The notes: generated by a model not told the origin, from the sequence alone. 34,829 nucleotides of DNA from Pirellulales bacterium (GCA_025924495.1 JAICIG010000019.1:1-34829), one strand, 5' to 3'; positions 17,496 through 26,861 are shown, counted from the first letter of the stretch. Program-made: numbers and translations.

Positions 17496-18509
17496 ATGTT
17501 TGTCGATCGCGTAAAAATCCAAATCCAAGGCGGTCGCGGCGGAAATGGCTGCGTCAGTTTTCGCCGCGAGAAATACATTGCCCGCGGTGGTCCCGACGGC
17601 GGCGATGGGGGCGATGGCGGCAGCGTGATCATTGTGGCCGAGGCCGGCGTCGATAGCCTGGCTTCGCTCTCGCAGCGCAAACATTGGAAGGCCGAATCGG
17701 GGGACCCGGGCCGAGGCGCGAATTGTCACGGACGCAGCGCCGAGGATCTCGTCATTCGCGTGCCGCCCGGAACGATCGTCGTCGACGCCGACGGGGGCTT
17801 CGTGCTGAAAGACTTGGCGCAGGAGAACGACCGCGTCGTCGCAGCGCGTGGAGGCAAAGGGGGTAAAGGCAACCTTCGGTTCAAGACCTCGACGAACCGC
17901 GCTCCGCGCGAGTACACGCCCGGCGAACCCGGCGAAGTGCGCGACGTCACGCTCGAACTCAAGGTGATCGCCGACGTCGGCTTGATCGGCAAACCCAACG
18001 CCGGCAAAAGCACGCTCTTGAGCCGGCTCTCTCGCGCCCGACCGGAAATCGCTGATTATCCATTCACGACCAAGTATCCGAACCTGGGCCGAGTCCAAAT
18101 CGATTTCGAGCGCTCGTTCGTGTTGGCCGATATTCCCGGTTTGATCGAGGGCGCTCACGCCGGGCATGGCCTGGGGCACGAGTTCTTGCGGCACATCCAG
18201 CGGGCCGGCATTCTCGTCCATCTCGTGGAACCGGAGCCGGTCGATGGCAGCGAACCGCTGGTCAATTACCACGTCATTCGCGACGAGCTGAAGCGGTTCG
18301 ATCCGGCCTTGGTCGAGCGACCAGAGATCGTGGCAGTGTCGAAGGCGGAATTGCCGGCAGCGGCGGAAGTCGGCCGGCGACTCGCCGACGACCTGGGACG
18401 CGAGGTGCTGCTGGTCTCGGCGGTGACCGGCGCCGGGCTCGACAAGTTGTTGTATGCGATCGGGCGAGAACTCGACGAACAACGGCGGCTGGTTGCTTCC
18501 ACTCCGTGA
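17496..18509 (+). CDS. obgE: GTPase Obg
   Basis: Obg is an essential GTPase of ribosome assembly and stress response. Residues 1 to about 158 form the glycine-rich Obg fold (MFVDRVKIQIQGGRGGNGCV, GPDGGDGGDGGSV, GGKGGKGN). The G domain follows, with P-loop GKPNAGKSTLL, a switch 2 region DIPGLIEGAHAGHGLGHEFL and TTKYPNLG as the G2 region. The usual G4 motif NKxD is SKAE here (VAVSKAELPA), and G5 is VSAVTGAG. The 337-residue length means the C-terminal OCT domain is absent. An upstream GTG at 17460 would add 12 residues, but the ATG at 17496 gives the standard MFVDRV start. Confidence 0.95.
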   Translation: MFVDRVKIQIQGGRGGNGCVSFRREKYIARGGPDGGDGGDGGSVIIVAEAGVDSLASLSQRKHWKAESGDPGRGANCHGRSAEDLVIRVPPGTIVVDADGGFVLKDLAQENDRVVAARGGKGGKGNLRFKTSTNRAPREYTPGEPGEVRDVTLELKVIADVGLIGKPNAGKSTLLSRLSRARPEIADYPFTTKYPNLGRVQIDFERSFVLADIPGLIEGAHAGHGLGHEFLRHIQRAGILVHLVEPEPVDGSEPLVNYHVIRDELKRFDPALVERPEIVAVSKAELPAAAEVGRRLADDLGREVLLVSAVTGAGLDKLLYAIGRELDEQRRLVASTP

Positions 18510-18533
18510 TCCGCGCGTTTGGGGATCGGCGCC

Positions 18534-19328
18534 ATGACTTCTCTGCAATCGTTTCCGCTGGCGGCCGTCGACATTGGCAATAGCCGCATCAAGTTCGGCC
18601 TGTTTGCCGCCGCCCCGACAAAAGACGCCAATCTTCCGGCGCCCGTACGAACCCTGGACTTGGAGCCCGATCCCGATCGCATGAGCGAGATCGCCGATTG
18701 GCTGGGCGCCGACATGCCGGCCGCGTCAGTCTCCTGGTGGATTGGCAGCGTGCAGCGTAGCGTCACGGTGGATCTGATCGACTGGCTGCGGCGCTCCGAT
18801 GCCAGCCGCATTACGTTGTTAACCGCGGACGATTTGCCGCTGGAGGTGCGCGTGCCGCGCCCCGATAAGGTCGGCATTGATCGATTGCTGGGAGTTGTCG
18901 CGGCGAATCGGTTGCGCAGTCGCCGCGCGCCGGCGGTCGTGGTTGATCTTGGTACGGCAATCACGGTCGATCTCGTTTCGCCGGCGGGCGAGTTTTTGGG
19001 CGGCGCCATTCTGCCAGGCATCGGCATGTCGGCCCGTGCGCTGCATGAATTCACCGATTTGCTGCCTCTGTTGGAAATGCAGGCGCTCGCGGAACCACCG
19101 GCCGCCCTGGGGTCCAACACGGCCGAAGCGATGCGGTCGGGCATGTATTGGGGAGCCGTGGGCGGCGTCAAGCAGCTCATTGAATTGTTGTCGGCCTCGG
19201 TCGCCGGGACGCCGGAGATCTATCTCACCGGCGGCGCGGCGCCCGCGGTGGCGGGCTTGCTCGGCCCGTCGGCGGTGTTCGTGCCGCATCTCACCTTGGC
19301 GGGCATCGCTTTGGCCGCCGCCCAATGA
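18534..19328 (+). CDS. coaX: Type III pantothenate kinase
   Basis: CoaX phosphorylates pantothenate with ATP, the first step of coenzyme A synthesis, in the cytoplasm. The 264-residue protein has the ASKHA-fold motifs of this class. These are VDIGNSRIKFGLF near the N-terminus, VPRPDKVGIDRLLGVVAANR, the substrate region VVVDLGTAITVDLV and EFLGGAILPGIGMSARALHE. NTAEAMRSGMYWGAVGGVKQ follows, and near the end the glycine loop IYLTGGAAP. The ATG at 18534 has GGGGATCGG upstream; a TTG at 18519 would add five residues. The stop overlaps the ATG of the next gene by 4 bp, and the gene follows obgE after 24 nt. The three genes are probably one operon. Confidence 0.93.
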   Translation: MTSLQSFPLAAVDIGNSRIKFGLFAAAPTKDANLPAPVRTLDLEPDPDRMSEIADWLGADMPAASVSWWIGSVQRSVTVDLIDWLRRSDASRITLLTADDLPLEVRVPRPDKVGIDRLLGVVAANRLRSRRAPAVVVDLGTAITVDLVSPAGEFLGGAILPGIGMSARALHEFTDLLPLLEMQALAEPPAALGSNTAEAMRSGMYWGAVGGVKQLIELLSASVAGTPEIYLTGGAAPAVAGLLGPSAVFVPHLTLAGIALAAAQ

Positions 19329-20461
19329 CGCGAGAAACGATCTCGGTCTTGCTCACGCCGCCGGGGCGAGGGGCCATCGCCACCGTGCTAGTTGATGGGC
19401 CGCGGTCGACGGAAGTCGTCGGCGGATTGTTTCATTCGGCGGCCGGCACGCCGCTGGCCGCTTACGAACTTGGCCGGATCGCATTCGGTCGTTGGGGCGG
19501 TGATGATGGCGAGGAATTGGTGGTCTGCCGTCGCCGTGCCGATCGGGTTGAAATTCATGGCCACGGAGGTCAGGCCGCGGTTGCCGCCGTAATCGATTCG
19601 CTCGCCGCCGCGGGCTGCCGAAACGTCGCGTGGCAAACGTGGCACGCGGCCGAGAACGCCGATCTCATCCAAGCTCAGGCCGTCGAGGCGCTGGCGAAAG
19701 CCCGCACCGATCGGACTGCTTCCATTCTGCTCGATCAGCATGCCGGCGTGCTGCGCAGCGAGCTGGAAGCCATCTTGCGCCATGTCGCGGCAGAGGATTG
19801 CGAGTCGCTCGCTCTAGCAGAGCAGCGTCTCGAACTTTTACGAAGCCGAGCGGGCATAGGCCTGCACTTGACGGAGCCGTTTCAAATTGTGGTGGCGGGC
19901 AGGCCCAACGTGGGCAAAAGCAGCTTGATCAATGCGTTGGCGGGATATCGTCGTTCCATCGTCTACGATCAGCCGGGCACGACTCGGGATGTCGTTACCG
20001 TGATGACTGCCCTCGACGGTTGGCCGGTCGAACTGTCCGACACGGCCGGCCTACGAGAGAGCGCCGACGAGTTGGAAGCCGCCGGCATCGAACGGGCTCG
20101 GGCCAGCTTACACCAGGCCGATCAGCGAGTGCTGGTCTTCGACGCGAGCCGACCGTGGTCGGAAGAGGACGAATCCTTGTGCGCGGCCTGGCCCGACGCG
20201 CTGCTCGTGCTGAACAAGGCCGACTTGATTGTTGCTGCCGACCCGCGGCGCCCGCCAGGTATCGTGACCAGCGCCACAGCGATGACGGGCATCGAAGAGC
20301 TAGTCCGCCAGCTTTCCGCCCGAATCGTCGCCGAGGCGCCGCCGCCGGGCGCTGCTGTGCCATTCCTCGCCTCGCATTTTGCCGCGATCGAAACGGCGAT
20401 CGACTGCCTGAGCGCCAACAACCACGCGGGCGCTGTCCTAACGCTTCGTGGAATCATGTAA
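19325..20461 (+). CDS. MnmE-like GTPase lacking the C-terminal catalytic motif
   Basis: MnmE, with MnmG, modifies the wobble uridine of certain tRNAs. This 378-residue protein resembles it. An MnmE-type N-terminal domain (about 1-110, starts MTRETISVLLTPPGRGAIA, with VEIHGHGGQAAVAAVIDSL) precedes a helical part. A G domain then follows: GRPNVGKSS at 192-200, GTTRD, SDTAGLRES, NKADL and TSATAMTG. Normal MnmE is about 450 residues and ends FCIGK, with a Cys needed for tRNA modification. Here the protein stops about 46 residues after the G domain with no such Cys, so the standard reaction is unlikely. The 4-bp overlap with coaX points to translational coupling. A canonical mnmE may lie elsewhere in the genome. 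Confidence 0.85.
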   Translation: MTRETISVLLTPPGRGAIATVLVDGPRSTEVVGGLFHSAAGTPLAAYELGRIAFGRWGGDDGEELVVCRRRADRVEIHGHGGQAAVAAVIDSLAAAGCRNVAWQTWHAAENADLIQAQAVEALAKARTDRTASILLDQHAGVLRSELEAILRHVAAEDCESLALAEQRLELLRSRAGIGLHLTEPFQIVVAGRPNVGKSSLINALAGYRRSIVYDQPGTTRDVVTVMTALDGWPVELSDTAGLRESADELEAAGIERARASLHQADQRVLVFDASRPWSEEDESLCAAWPDALLVLNKADLIVAADPRRPPGIVTSATAMTGIEELVRQLSARIVAEAPPPGAAVPFLASHFAAIETAIDCLSANNHAGAVLTLRGIM

Positions 20462-20706
20462 GTTCTCTTAGCCGTCTGTCTGCCACGCGGCGCTAATTCC
20501 TTCAGTAACTCGGGCGAGCCGCCTTGCCTTCGCAGCTTACGCAAATCGCCACTGCGGCGATGACGAGCTTGCACCAATCGGCACGTGTTTTCATCGGCGC
20601 AAGGTCGTGGCGGTCGAAGAGCGGTCCGCACCGCAGCGAACCATATAGACGCCCGACAGGCACTCGGTATACTTGCCGAGCCCAAGATAGCCGCCTCGCG
20701 ATGTTC

Positions 20707-20713
20707 AAGGAGG
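20707..20713 (+). promoter_or_regulatory. Shine-Dalgarno AAGGAGG setting a GTG start
   Basis: A perfect AAGGAGG lies 8 nt upstream of GTG 20722. The ATG at 20701 lies upstream of this site and so cannot use it, which makes the GTG the likely start of the TPR protein. Confidence 0.7.
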
Positions 20714-20721
20714 AACTCGCC

Positions 20722-22644
20722 GTGCATTTCCGTGTCCGCAGCTCGTTTTGCTTGATTCTCTCGATCGCCTGGCTTTGGTTCGCGCCCGAACTGCGCGTCG
20801 CCGCCGAGGAGCCTACGGATGCGGTCGTCGTCAGCGATCAGTCCGACGAGCTGGCGCCCCGAGAGGCGACCGAGCGCGCCTCGCCTGGTCGCATTGACGA
20901 GCCGGTCGATGAACAACCGCCGGCTTCACTGCCGAGCGACGCTACGCGATTTGAGCCGCTTGAATTCGACGGCATCCAGCCCGGCTCTTCGACGTTGGCC
21001 GACGTGCATCAAGTCTGGGGCAAGCCAGTTGAGACGCGCGAGCAGGGGGACACAAGCGTCCATACCTACGAGCGAGAGCCGTTCAAGCAGGTAGAAGTAA
21101 GCGTCAGCGGCGACAAAGTGTCGTTGATTGTAGTACAGTTGACCGAGCGATTCGCGGCGACCGAAGTGGCCAATCAATTACAATTGGTCGACTATGATCC
21201 CGTGCTGATCTACGACGGCGCCGAAATCTGCCGAGGTCAGGCCTATCCCGAGCGGGGCGTCGTCCTGCGCTGGGCGACGATCGGCAAGGCTCCTGAAGAT
21301 GCAAGCGAAGCCAAAGTGGCCGAGGTCGCGTTTGGCTGCATCGAGCCGCGCTATTTCTTACTGCGAGCCGAAGCCCGCTTTGCGAGCCAGGACCGGGCCG
21401 CGCTGACGGACATCGATTACGTGCTCGAACAAGACCCGCAATCTTCGGCGGCGTTAGGGCTCAAAGCGAAATACTTGTGGCGTGCCGGACGCCATGACGA
21501 CGCGATCCATACGGTGGCCAGCGCGATGAAGGCCGATCCCAAGTCGCCGGAGCATCGCTTGCTCTATGCACGGCTACTGGCCGACGCGGGCGACAATAAA
21601 CAGGCTCTTGATGAGACCAAACGCGCGATTTCGCTCAGCAACGCTTCGGCAGTAATGCGCGCGCGGGGACTGGTGCAATTGGGAGAATTGACCGCTGGCG
21701 GAGAAGAGCCCGACTACTACCAGCCGATTGAGTTTTATCAGCAGGCCATCAAACTGACGGAATCGATGCTCGGCGATTCTCATCCGTCGGTGCGCCGTGG
21801 CGCCGGCGATGTGCTGATCGACGCTCACCTGGCCATGGCTTATTCGATCGCCTGGGGCCGCTGGAAAATCAAGCCGCTGGCGGTCGGAAAGTGGCTCGAT
21901 CGAGCAAGTGCGTTGGCTGCGGAGATCGAGACCTCGGACGAATCGGCGTCGATGGCCGAACTGCGGGTGTGCCAAGGGGCGCTGGCCGCGTGCGCGGGCG
22001 CTCAAGGAAAGGTCGACCCGTCGAGCTGGGCTGAACGGGCCTCGCAAATTGGCAGTGAGGAATTCGTCAAGCTGCGCGATCCATTCTGCCGGCAGCGTTT
22101 GAGCTGGCAACTCGGACTGGCGCTCCATGACGCGCTGCAGGCATTTCAAGCCCGGCAAGAACTTGACGCCGCCTTGAAGTACGGCGAGCTGGCCGCCGCT
22201 TATTTCGAACAAGGCGCCGTCGGGCGGCAGATAGCCAACGACGAGAACTATATGCTTGGGAGGTTCCATTTCCGACTGGGATCGTTGTATGCCATGCATC
22301 GGGGCCAGCATCCAACGGCCGTCGCCTGTTACGACAAAGCGCTCGCGCTCCTTGAGCGACAAACCAATTCGTCTGCCAATGTCAGCCAGCAGGGCGAAAT
22401 GTTAGTCACGGCTGCAATTTCCTACTGGAATGAGCAACAGCGCGACAAGGCCGTGACGCTCACGGGTCGCGGCATCAAGCTGTTGGAACAAGCCGCCGCG
22501 CAAGGCGAGATCGAGAAGACGGCGCTCTCCGTTCCTCTTGCGAACCTGGCTGCCATGCACGAGCAATTGGGCGACCGAGTGCAGGCCGCCAGCTACGCCG
22601 AACAGGCGTCGAACCTGGACAACGGCTCCGCCGTCCAGCGTTAA
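20722..22644 (+). CDS. Secreted TPR-repeat protein
   Basis: This protein is 640 residues from GTG 20722. The N-terminus is basic then hydrophobic (SSFCLILSIAWLWFAPELRV) and ends near AAEE, so it is a signal peptide. After an acidic, Pro-rich linker comes a small domain at about 70-130 (GIQPGSSTLADVHQVWGKPV, VSGDKVSLIVVQL). This resembles the SmpA/OmlA-type fold that occurs in envelope proteins. The rest, about 200-640, is helical with tetratricopeptide-like units (for example YVLEQDPQSSAALGLKAKYL and HRLLYARLLADAGDNKQALD). It is probably a periplasmic or envelope scaffold. It lies downstream of the MnmE-like gene with a 260-nt gap, so it may have its own promoter. Confidence 0.85.
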   Translation: MHFRVRSSFCLILSIAWLWFAPELRVAAEEPTDAVVVSDQSDELAPREATERASPGRIDEPVDEQPPASLPSDATRFEPLEFDGIQPGSSTLADVHQVWGKPVETREQGDTSVHTYEREPFKQVEVSVSGDKVSLIVVQLTERFAATEVANQLQLVDYDPVLIYDGAEICRGQAYPERGVVLRWATIGKAPEDASEAKVAEVAFGCIEPRYFLLRAEARFASQDRAALTDIDYVLEQDPQSSAALGLKAKYLWRAGRHDDAIHTVASAMKADPKSPEHRLLYARLLADAGDNKQALDETKRAISLSNASAVMRARGLVQLGELTAGGEEPDYYQPIEFYQQAIKLTESMLGDSHPSVRRGAGDVLIDAHLAMAYSIAWGRWKIKPLAVGKWLDRASALAAEIETSDESASMAELRVCQGALAACAGAQGKVDPSSWAERASQIGSEEFVKLRDPFCRQRLSWQLGLALHDALQAFQARQELDAALKYGELAAAYFEQGAVGRQIANDENYMLGRFHFRLGSLYAMHRGQHPTAVACYDKALALLERQTNSSANVSQQGEMLVTAAISYWNEQQRDKAVTLTGRGIKLLEQAAAQGEIEKTALSVPLANLAAMHEQLGDRVQAASYAEQASNLDNGSAVQR

Positions 22645-22814
22645 GCGCGCTCGGGCTCGGTGGGGCAACTTCAAACGGCGCTTCGCCACGGCATTCCAAC
22701 AGCGGCGTCTGCCATGGTTGCATGTTGAGCCGGCGTTGGGCTATGTTGGTCGACGATCTTGGTTGCAGTCCAGGCGGCGGCAACCGCTCGCAAGGGCGAT
22801 TCCTCGGAGCCAGC

Positions 22815-24320
22815 ATGGATATTGCGCCGCCAGACGAATTCAATCAGCTTCTTTCCCAGCGCACCTGGCCGGCGGATTGGATCAATCCCAAGCCGGCGGG
22901 CCGTTACAACCTGGTCGCCATCGGCGGCGGCACCGCGGGGTTGATTTCGGCGCTCGGCACGGCCGGGCTTGGCGGCCGCGCGGCGCTCATCGAACGAGAG
23001 AATCTCGGCGGCGATTGCTTAAACTATGGCTGTGTGCCCAGCAAAGCGCTATTGAAAGCTGCTCGCGCAGCGTACGATGCCGCTTCCGGCGAACAATTCG
23101 GTTTTCGCCTGAGCGAGCCGCCGCACGTCGATTTTCCTGCCGTCATGCGGCGGATGCGAAAGTTGCGGGCCGAGATCAGCCGGAACGACTCGGCCGAACG
23201 GCTGCGCGCGCTGGGCGTCGATGTGTTTCTAGGCCAGGCGGCATTCACGAGCCGCCACAGCCTTGAAGTCGGCGGGCAAACGCTTGAGTTCCGCCGCGCC
23301 GTGATCGCCACCGGCAGTCAGCCCTCTGTGCCTCTCGTGGAAAGCTTGGCCGACGTCGGTTACCTGACGAACCGAACGATTTTTTCGCTCACCGAACTTC
23401 CTCGCCGTCTGATCGTGCTAGGGGGCGGACCGATCGGCTGCGAATTAGCGCAAGCGTTTCGCCGTTTCGGCAGCGAAGTGCATTTGATTCAGCATGGCAG
23501 CTCGCTGTTGAAGAAAGAATCGCCCGAAGCGTCGCGAATTGTTCGAGAGCAGTTCGAGCGGGAAGGCATTCACTTACACCTCGATTGGTCTGCATTGTCC
23601 GCAGAGAAGATGGGCGATTCCAAGAGCCTGATCATCGAGCGCAACGGAGAGAAGAAGAAGTTAATCGGCGATGCGATTCTCGCGGCTGTCGGGCGGCGGC
23701 CGCAGGTGGATGGCCTGCAGCTTGAGGCGGCCGGCGTACAATACTCCGAGCAGGGCGTTGAAGTAAACGATCGATTGCAGACTACGAACCCGGCGGTGTT
23801 TGCCGCTGGCGACGTCTGTTCGCGCTATCAATTCACACATGCCGCCGACGCGATGGCGCGAATCTGTATCCAGAACGCATTGTTCTTCGGACGCACGAAG
23901 TTGAGCGGCCTGATCATTCCTCGTTGCACCTATACTGACCCCGAGGTGGCTCATGTGGGCCTCACCGAAGCCGACGCCGCTCGGCAAGGGATCGAAATCG
24001 ATAGCTACCGCGTCGAGCTGGCGGAAGTCGATCGCGCGGTGCTCGAGGGAGAGGAACACGGTTTCGCCGTCGTGCACACACGACGCCGTACGGGACGTGT
24101 CGTCGGCGCCACCATCGTGGCGAAACATGCGGGCGAAATGATCGGCGAGATGACGTTGTTGATGACCAATCGGCTGCCGCTCAAGACGCTGGCGGCGACG
24201 ATCCATTGTTACCCGACGCAGGTCGAAGCGTTCAAACGCATTGCCGATCTGTACCAGCGCACGCGGCTATCGCCGCCATTGGCTCGGTTGCTCGAAAAAT
24301 GGCTCGCTTGGCGCCGCTAG
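22815..24320 (+). CDS. Flavin-dependent disulfide oxidoreductase, mercuric-reductase-like
   Basis: This is a class I pyridine-nucleotide disulfide oxidoreductase, 501 residues, probably NAD(P)H- and FAD-dependent and cytoplasmic. It has an FAD-binding motif (LVAIGGGTAGLISALGTAGL), the redox-active disulfide C68-LNYG-C73, and an NAD(P)-binding stretch (RRLIVLGGGPIGCELAQAF). The second FAD motif is TTNPAVFAAGDVC. The C-terminal dimerisation domain contains HCYPTQVEAFKRIAD, where the family usually has a His-x-His-Pro-Thr site. It lacks the C-terminal vicinal cysteine pair and the N-terminal metal-binding domain of true mercuric reductase, so mercury reduction is doubtful. No mer genes are nearby. 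The ATG at 22815 has GGAG 5 nt upstream; an ATG at 22722 would add 31 residues. Confidence 0.87.
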   Translation: MDIAPPDEFNQLLSQRTWPADWINPKPAGRYNLVAIGGGTAGLISALGTAGLGGRAALIERENLGGDCLNYGCVPSKALLKAARAAYDAASGEQFGFRLSEPPHVDFPAVMRRMRKLRAEISRNDSAERLRALGVDVFLGQAAFTSRHSLEVGGQTLEFRRAVIATGSQPSVPLVESLADVGYLTNRTIFSLTELPRRLIVLGGGPIGCELAQAFRRFGSEVHLIQHGSSLLKKESPEASRIVREQFEREGIHLHLDWSALSAEKMGDSKSLIIERNGEKKKLIGDAILAAVGRRPQVDGLQLEAAGVQYSEQGVEVNDRLQTTNPAVFAAGDVCSRYQFTHAADAMARICIQNALFFGRTKLSGLIIPRCTYTDPEVAHVGLTEADAARQGIEIDSYRVELAEVDRAVLEGEEHGFAVVHTRRRTGRVVGATIVAKHAGEMIGEMTLLMTNRLPLKTLAATIHCYPTQVEAFKRIADLYQRTRLSPPLARLLEKWLAWRR

Positions 24321-24466
24321 CGAGCAAATGTCCCATCCCGTGCCTCTGGCGTAACTGCGTTGGGCCGGGGCGATTTCGGCATCGATCAGGCGATCTTCAA
24401 GCCGCGCAACTTGGGCCGAGGTATACTTGGACCAGTCACGGCTCACTCCAACAGCGATCTTTCCAC

Positions 24467-26284
24467 ATGTCATCCGCCGCCGAACTGGCTTATCTCGAAC
24501 TGCTCGCCGACGTCGACTCATTGATGGCGGAGTTGGAACTCTGGGCCGATCGCGCGCCCGATTGGCCGGCCGCGAGGCACGCCCGGGCCTTGGTGCGGCG
24601 GTTGGCCGAACGCACCGGTACGCTGCGCGTGCGGCTCGATGCGCCGTTGGTCGTGGCCACGATGGGCGGCACCGGCGCCGGAAAGAGCACGCTGGTCAAT
24701 GCGCTGGTCGGAGCCGAAGTTTCGCAAGCGGGCCGACAACGGCCGACGACGCGGCAGCCCACGTTGATTTGCCGTCCCGACCTGCAGCCCGAACAGTTGG
24801 GCATTAATCCCGACAGCGTGTTGCTCGTGCAGCGAGACGTGCCGGCCCTGCGCGATCTGGTGTTGATCGATTGTCCCGATCCCGATACGACCGAAGACGC
24901 TGATCAACCCGGGACGAACCTGGCCCGGCTGCGAGAGCTGTTGCCGCATTGCGACGTGTTGCTGGTCGTGTCGACGCAGCAGAAGTACCGCAGCGCCCGG
25001 GTCAATGAAGAGCTGGCGATGGCCGCTCCCGGGGCGAGACTCGTTTTCGTGCAGACGCACGCCGACGTGGAAGAAGACATTCGCGACGATTGGCGTCACG
25101 TGCTCTCGGAAGATTATGCGACGGGCGATATTTTCTTTGTCGATTCGCTTTCGGCGCTGGACGATGCCAAAGCGGGAGTGCAGCCGCGCGGCGAATTTGC
25201 GCGGCTGCTGGAGTTTTTGGCGCGCGAGCTGGCGGGTACGCCGGCCAAGCGGATCCGTCGGGCCAATTTTCTCGATTTGGTCAGCCAGACGCTGGCAGCT
25301 TGCCGCGAGCGAATCGACTCCTCGACGCCGGCGGTCGAACAATTGGAAGCCGGCATCAACGAACAGCGCGGGCGATTGGCGGCGAAGCTGGCCCGCCAAA
25401 TGCGCGACGAACTGCTCGGCAGCCGGCGATTGTGGGAAAATCGCTTGCTCGGCGAGATCGCCGCTCACTGGGGCTTCAGCCCATTTTCATGCCTGCTGCG
25501 CGCTTACCAGGGGCTGGGCGGTTTGTTTTCGAGCGCTGCCTTGCTGCGCGCTCGAACGCCGGCGCAACTCGCCCTGTGGGGCGCCATGGAAGGCGGCCGA
25601 CGGCTGCGCAATCGGCGTCAAGAATCGCACGCAGAGTCTGCGACCTCTCGCGCCGTAGCGCTTGGCTGGGATGAAGGCGAGTTGCGGACGGCGGCGATTA
25701 TTGTCGATGGCTATGCCTCGGAGGCTGGCTTCTCGCGCAACGAAGCGGAACTCGCGGTCGTCGAACGCGAGGCAGCCGCGGCCGGGACGGCGCTCGTTGC
25801 TTCGGCCTCGGCGGAATTGCAGGCGCTTGTCGGCCGTCTGGCCGCCAAACACACCCCGTTCTGGGTGCGCTGGCGGTATGAGCTGGCCCTGGTTGCCTTG
25901 CTCGGTCTGTTGCTTTATCGCTTCGGAAGAAACTTTTTTTACGATTCGTGGCTGGCCGTCGAGTTTGGGCTGAGCAATCAAGCGCAGCCCGTGCTCGGGA
26001 CCGATTTCTTTTTGGCCTCCGCTGTGGTCCTGTTGCTGTGGTCCGGGCTGTTGCTCTGGGCTTTTACTGCACGCTTGCGGCGCGGCGTGCGAGCGGAGAT
26101 TGAATCGCTTGCCGCCCATTGGAACAACCCGCAGCTATCGTCCGCCGTATTTGCCGGGCTCGAGGCACAATGCCGGACGGTGCATCGCTACCGGCACGAA
26201 CTGGAGCGGCTCGAGCGTCGCGTGGCGGACATGCAGCAGCGGCTGAAGATTCCCGAACCGCGGCTGGGGCACCGCATAAGCTGA
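24467..26284 (+). CDS. Membrane-anchored GTPase of unknown role
   Basis: This 605-residue protein has a P-loop GTPase domain and two C-terminal membrane segments. P-loop GGTGAGKSTLVNAL starts at about residue 67. G3 is unusual (LIDCPDPDTTED), and the G4 position reads FVQTHAD rather than NKxD. The region from about 285 to 460 is helical with many charged residues (EQLEAGINEQRGRLAAKLAR). Two hydrophobic segments follow, near residues 472-490 and 514-533. A basic coiled tail (ELERLERRVADMQQRLK) ends it. The layout resembles dynamin-like or DUF697-type GTPases linked to membrane remodelling, which is inference only. The ATG at 24467 is preferred to an in-frame start at 24206 because the upstream part would overlap the flavoprotein gene and reads unlike protein. 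Confidence 0.8.
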   Translation: MSSAAELAYLELLADVDSLMAELELWADRAPDWPAARHARALVRRLAERTGTLRVRLDAPLVVATMGGTGAGKSTLVNALVGAEVSQAGRQRPTTRQPTLICRPDLQPEQLGINPDSVLLVQRDVPALRDLVLIDCPDPDTTEDADQPGTNLARLRELLPHCDVLLVVSTQQKYRSARVNEELAMAAPGARLVFVQTHADVEEDIRDDWRHVLSEDYATGDIFFVDSLSALDDAKAGVQPRGEFARLLEFLARELAGTPAKRIRRANFLDLVSQTLAACRERIDSSTPAVEQLEAGINEQRGRLAAKLARQMRDELLGSRRLWENRLLGEIAAHWGFSPFSCLLRAYQGLGGLFSSAALLRARTPAQLALWGAMEGGRRLRNRRQESHAESATSRAVALGWDEGELRTAAIIVDGYASEAGFSRNEAELAVVEREAAAAGTALVASASAELQALVGRLAAKHTPFWVRWRYELALVALLGLLLYRFGRNFFYDSWLAVEFGLSNQAQPVLGTDFFLASAVVLLLWSGLLLWAFTARLRRGVRAEIESLAAHWNNPQLSSAVFAGLEAQCRTVHRYRHELERLERRVADMQQRLKIPEPRLGHRIS

Positions 26285-26402
26285 CGCCGCTGGGCTTCGC
26301 TTTGACGTGCGGTGCGCACCCGGATGACCGCGTCGTGAACCACGAGTATACTGACGGACGACACTCAACTAATTGTCCGCGAATACAAGTTGGAAGGGTT
26401 TC

Positions 26403-26861
26403 GTGCACGAAGCGTTTATGAGGCTGGCTCTCCGAGAAGCCCAGCAAGCGTTGGAAGAAGACGAGGTGCCGGTTGGCGCGGTGATTGTGCATGGCGAGCA
26501 TGTGATCGCCTCGGCTCATAATCAGCGAGAGTCGCTGCGCGATCCGACGGCCCATGCGGAAATGATCGCCATTACGCAGGCGGCCGAGTCGCTCGGAAGC
26601 TGGCGGCTGGATGATTGCATCCTGTACGTCACGCTGGAGCCATGCCCCATGTGCGCTGGCGCCATCCTGCAAGCGCGCATCCCTTGGGTGGTTTACGGCA
26701 CGCCCGATCCCAAGGCGGGGGCGGTGCATACTTTGTACCAGTTGCTGGCCGATCCGCGGCTCAACCATCGCTGCCAGACCGTCAGCGGCATCTTGGCCGG
26801 ACCCTGCGGGGAAATCCTCTCTTGCTTCTTTCAGCAAAAGCGAGCTCTCGGTAAAAAATAA
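26403..26861 (+). CDS. tadA: tRNA-specific adenosine deaminase
   Basis: TadA deaminates adenosine 34 to inosine in the anticodon of tRNA-Arg(ACG). The 152-residue protein has the zinc and catalytic sites of the cytidine deaminase superfamily: H51-A-E53 (PTAHAEMIA) and C81-PM-C84 ([15 protein letters not shown]). The spacing matches E. coli TadA. The N-terminus ([20 protein letters not shown]) and the end ([12 protein letters not shown]) are typical. The start is GTG 26403, with GGAAGG 5 nt upstream; ATG 26418 is a less well placed alternative. It follows the membrane GTPase gene after 118 nt. Confidence 0.95.
   Translation: MHEAFMRLALREAQQALEEDEVPVGAVIVHGEHVIASAHNQRESLRDPTAHAEMIAITQAAESLGSWRLDDCILYVTLEPCPMCAGAILQARIPWVVYGTPDPKAGAVHTLYQLLADPRLNHRCQTVSGILAGPCGEILSCFFQQKRALGKK

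Noticed and set aside
17490..18548. 352-residue minus-strand reading frame
   Set aside because: It is antisense to obgE and has no ribosome-binding site or motifs.
22815..24320. Mercury resistance operon
   Set aside because: No merR, merT, merP or metal-binding cysteines are present near the flavoprotein.
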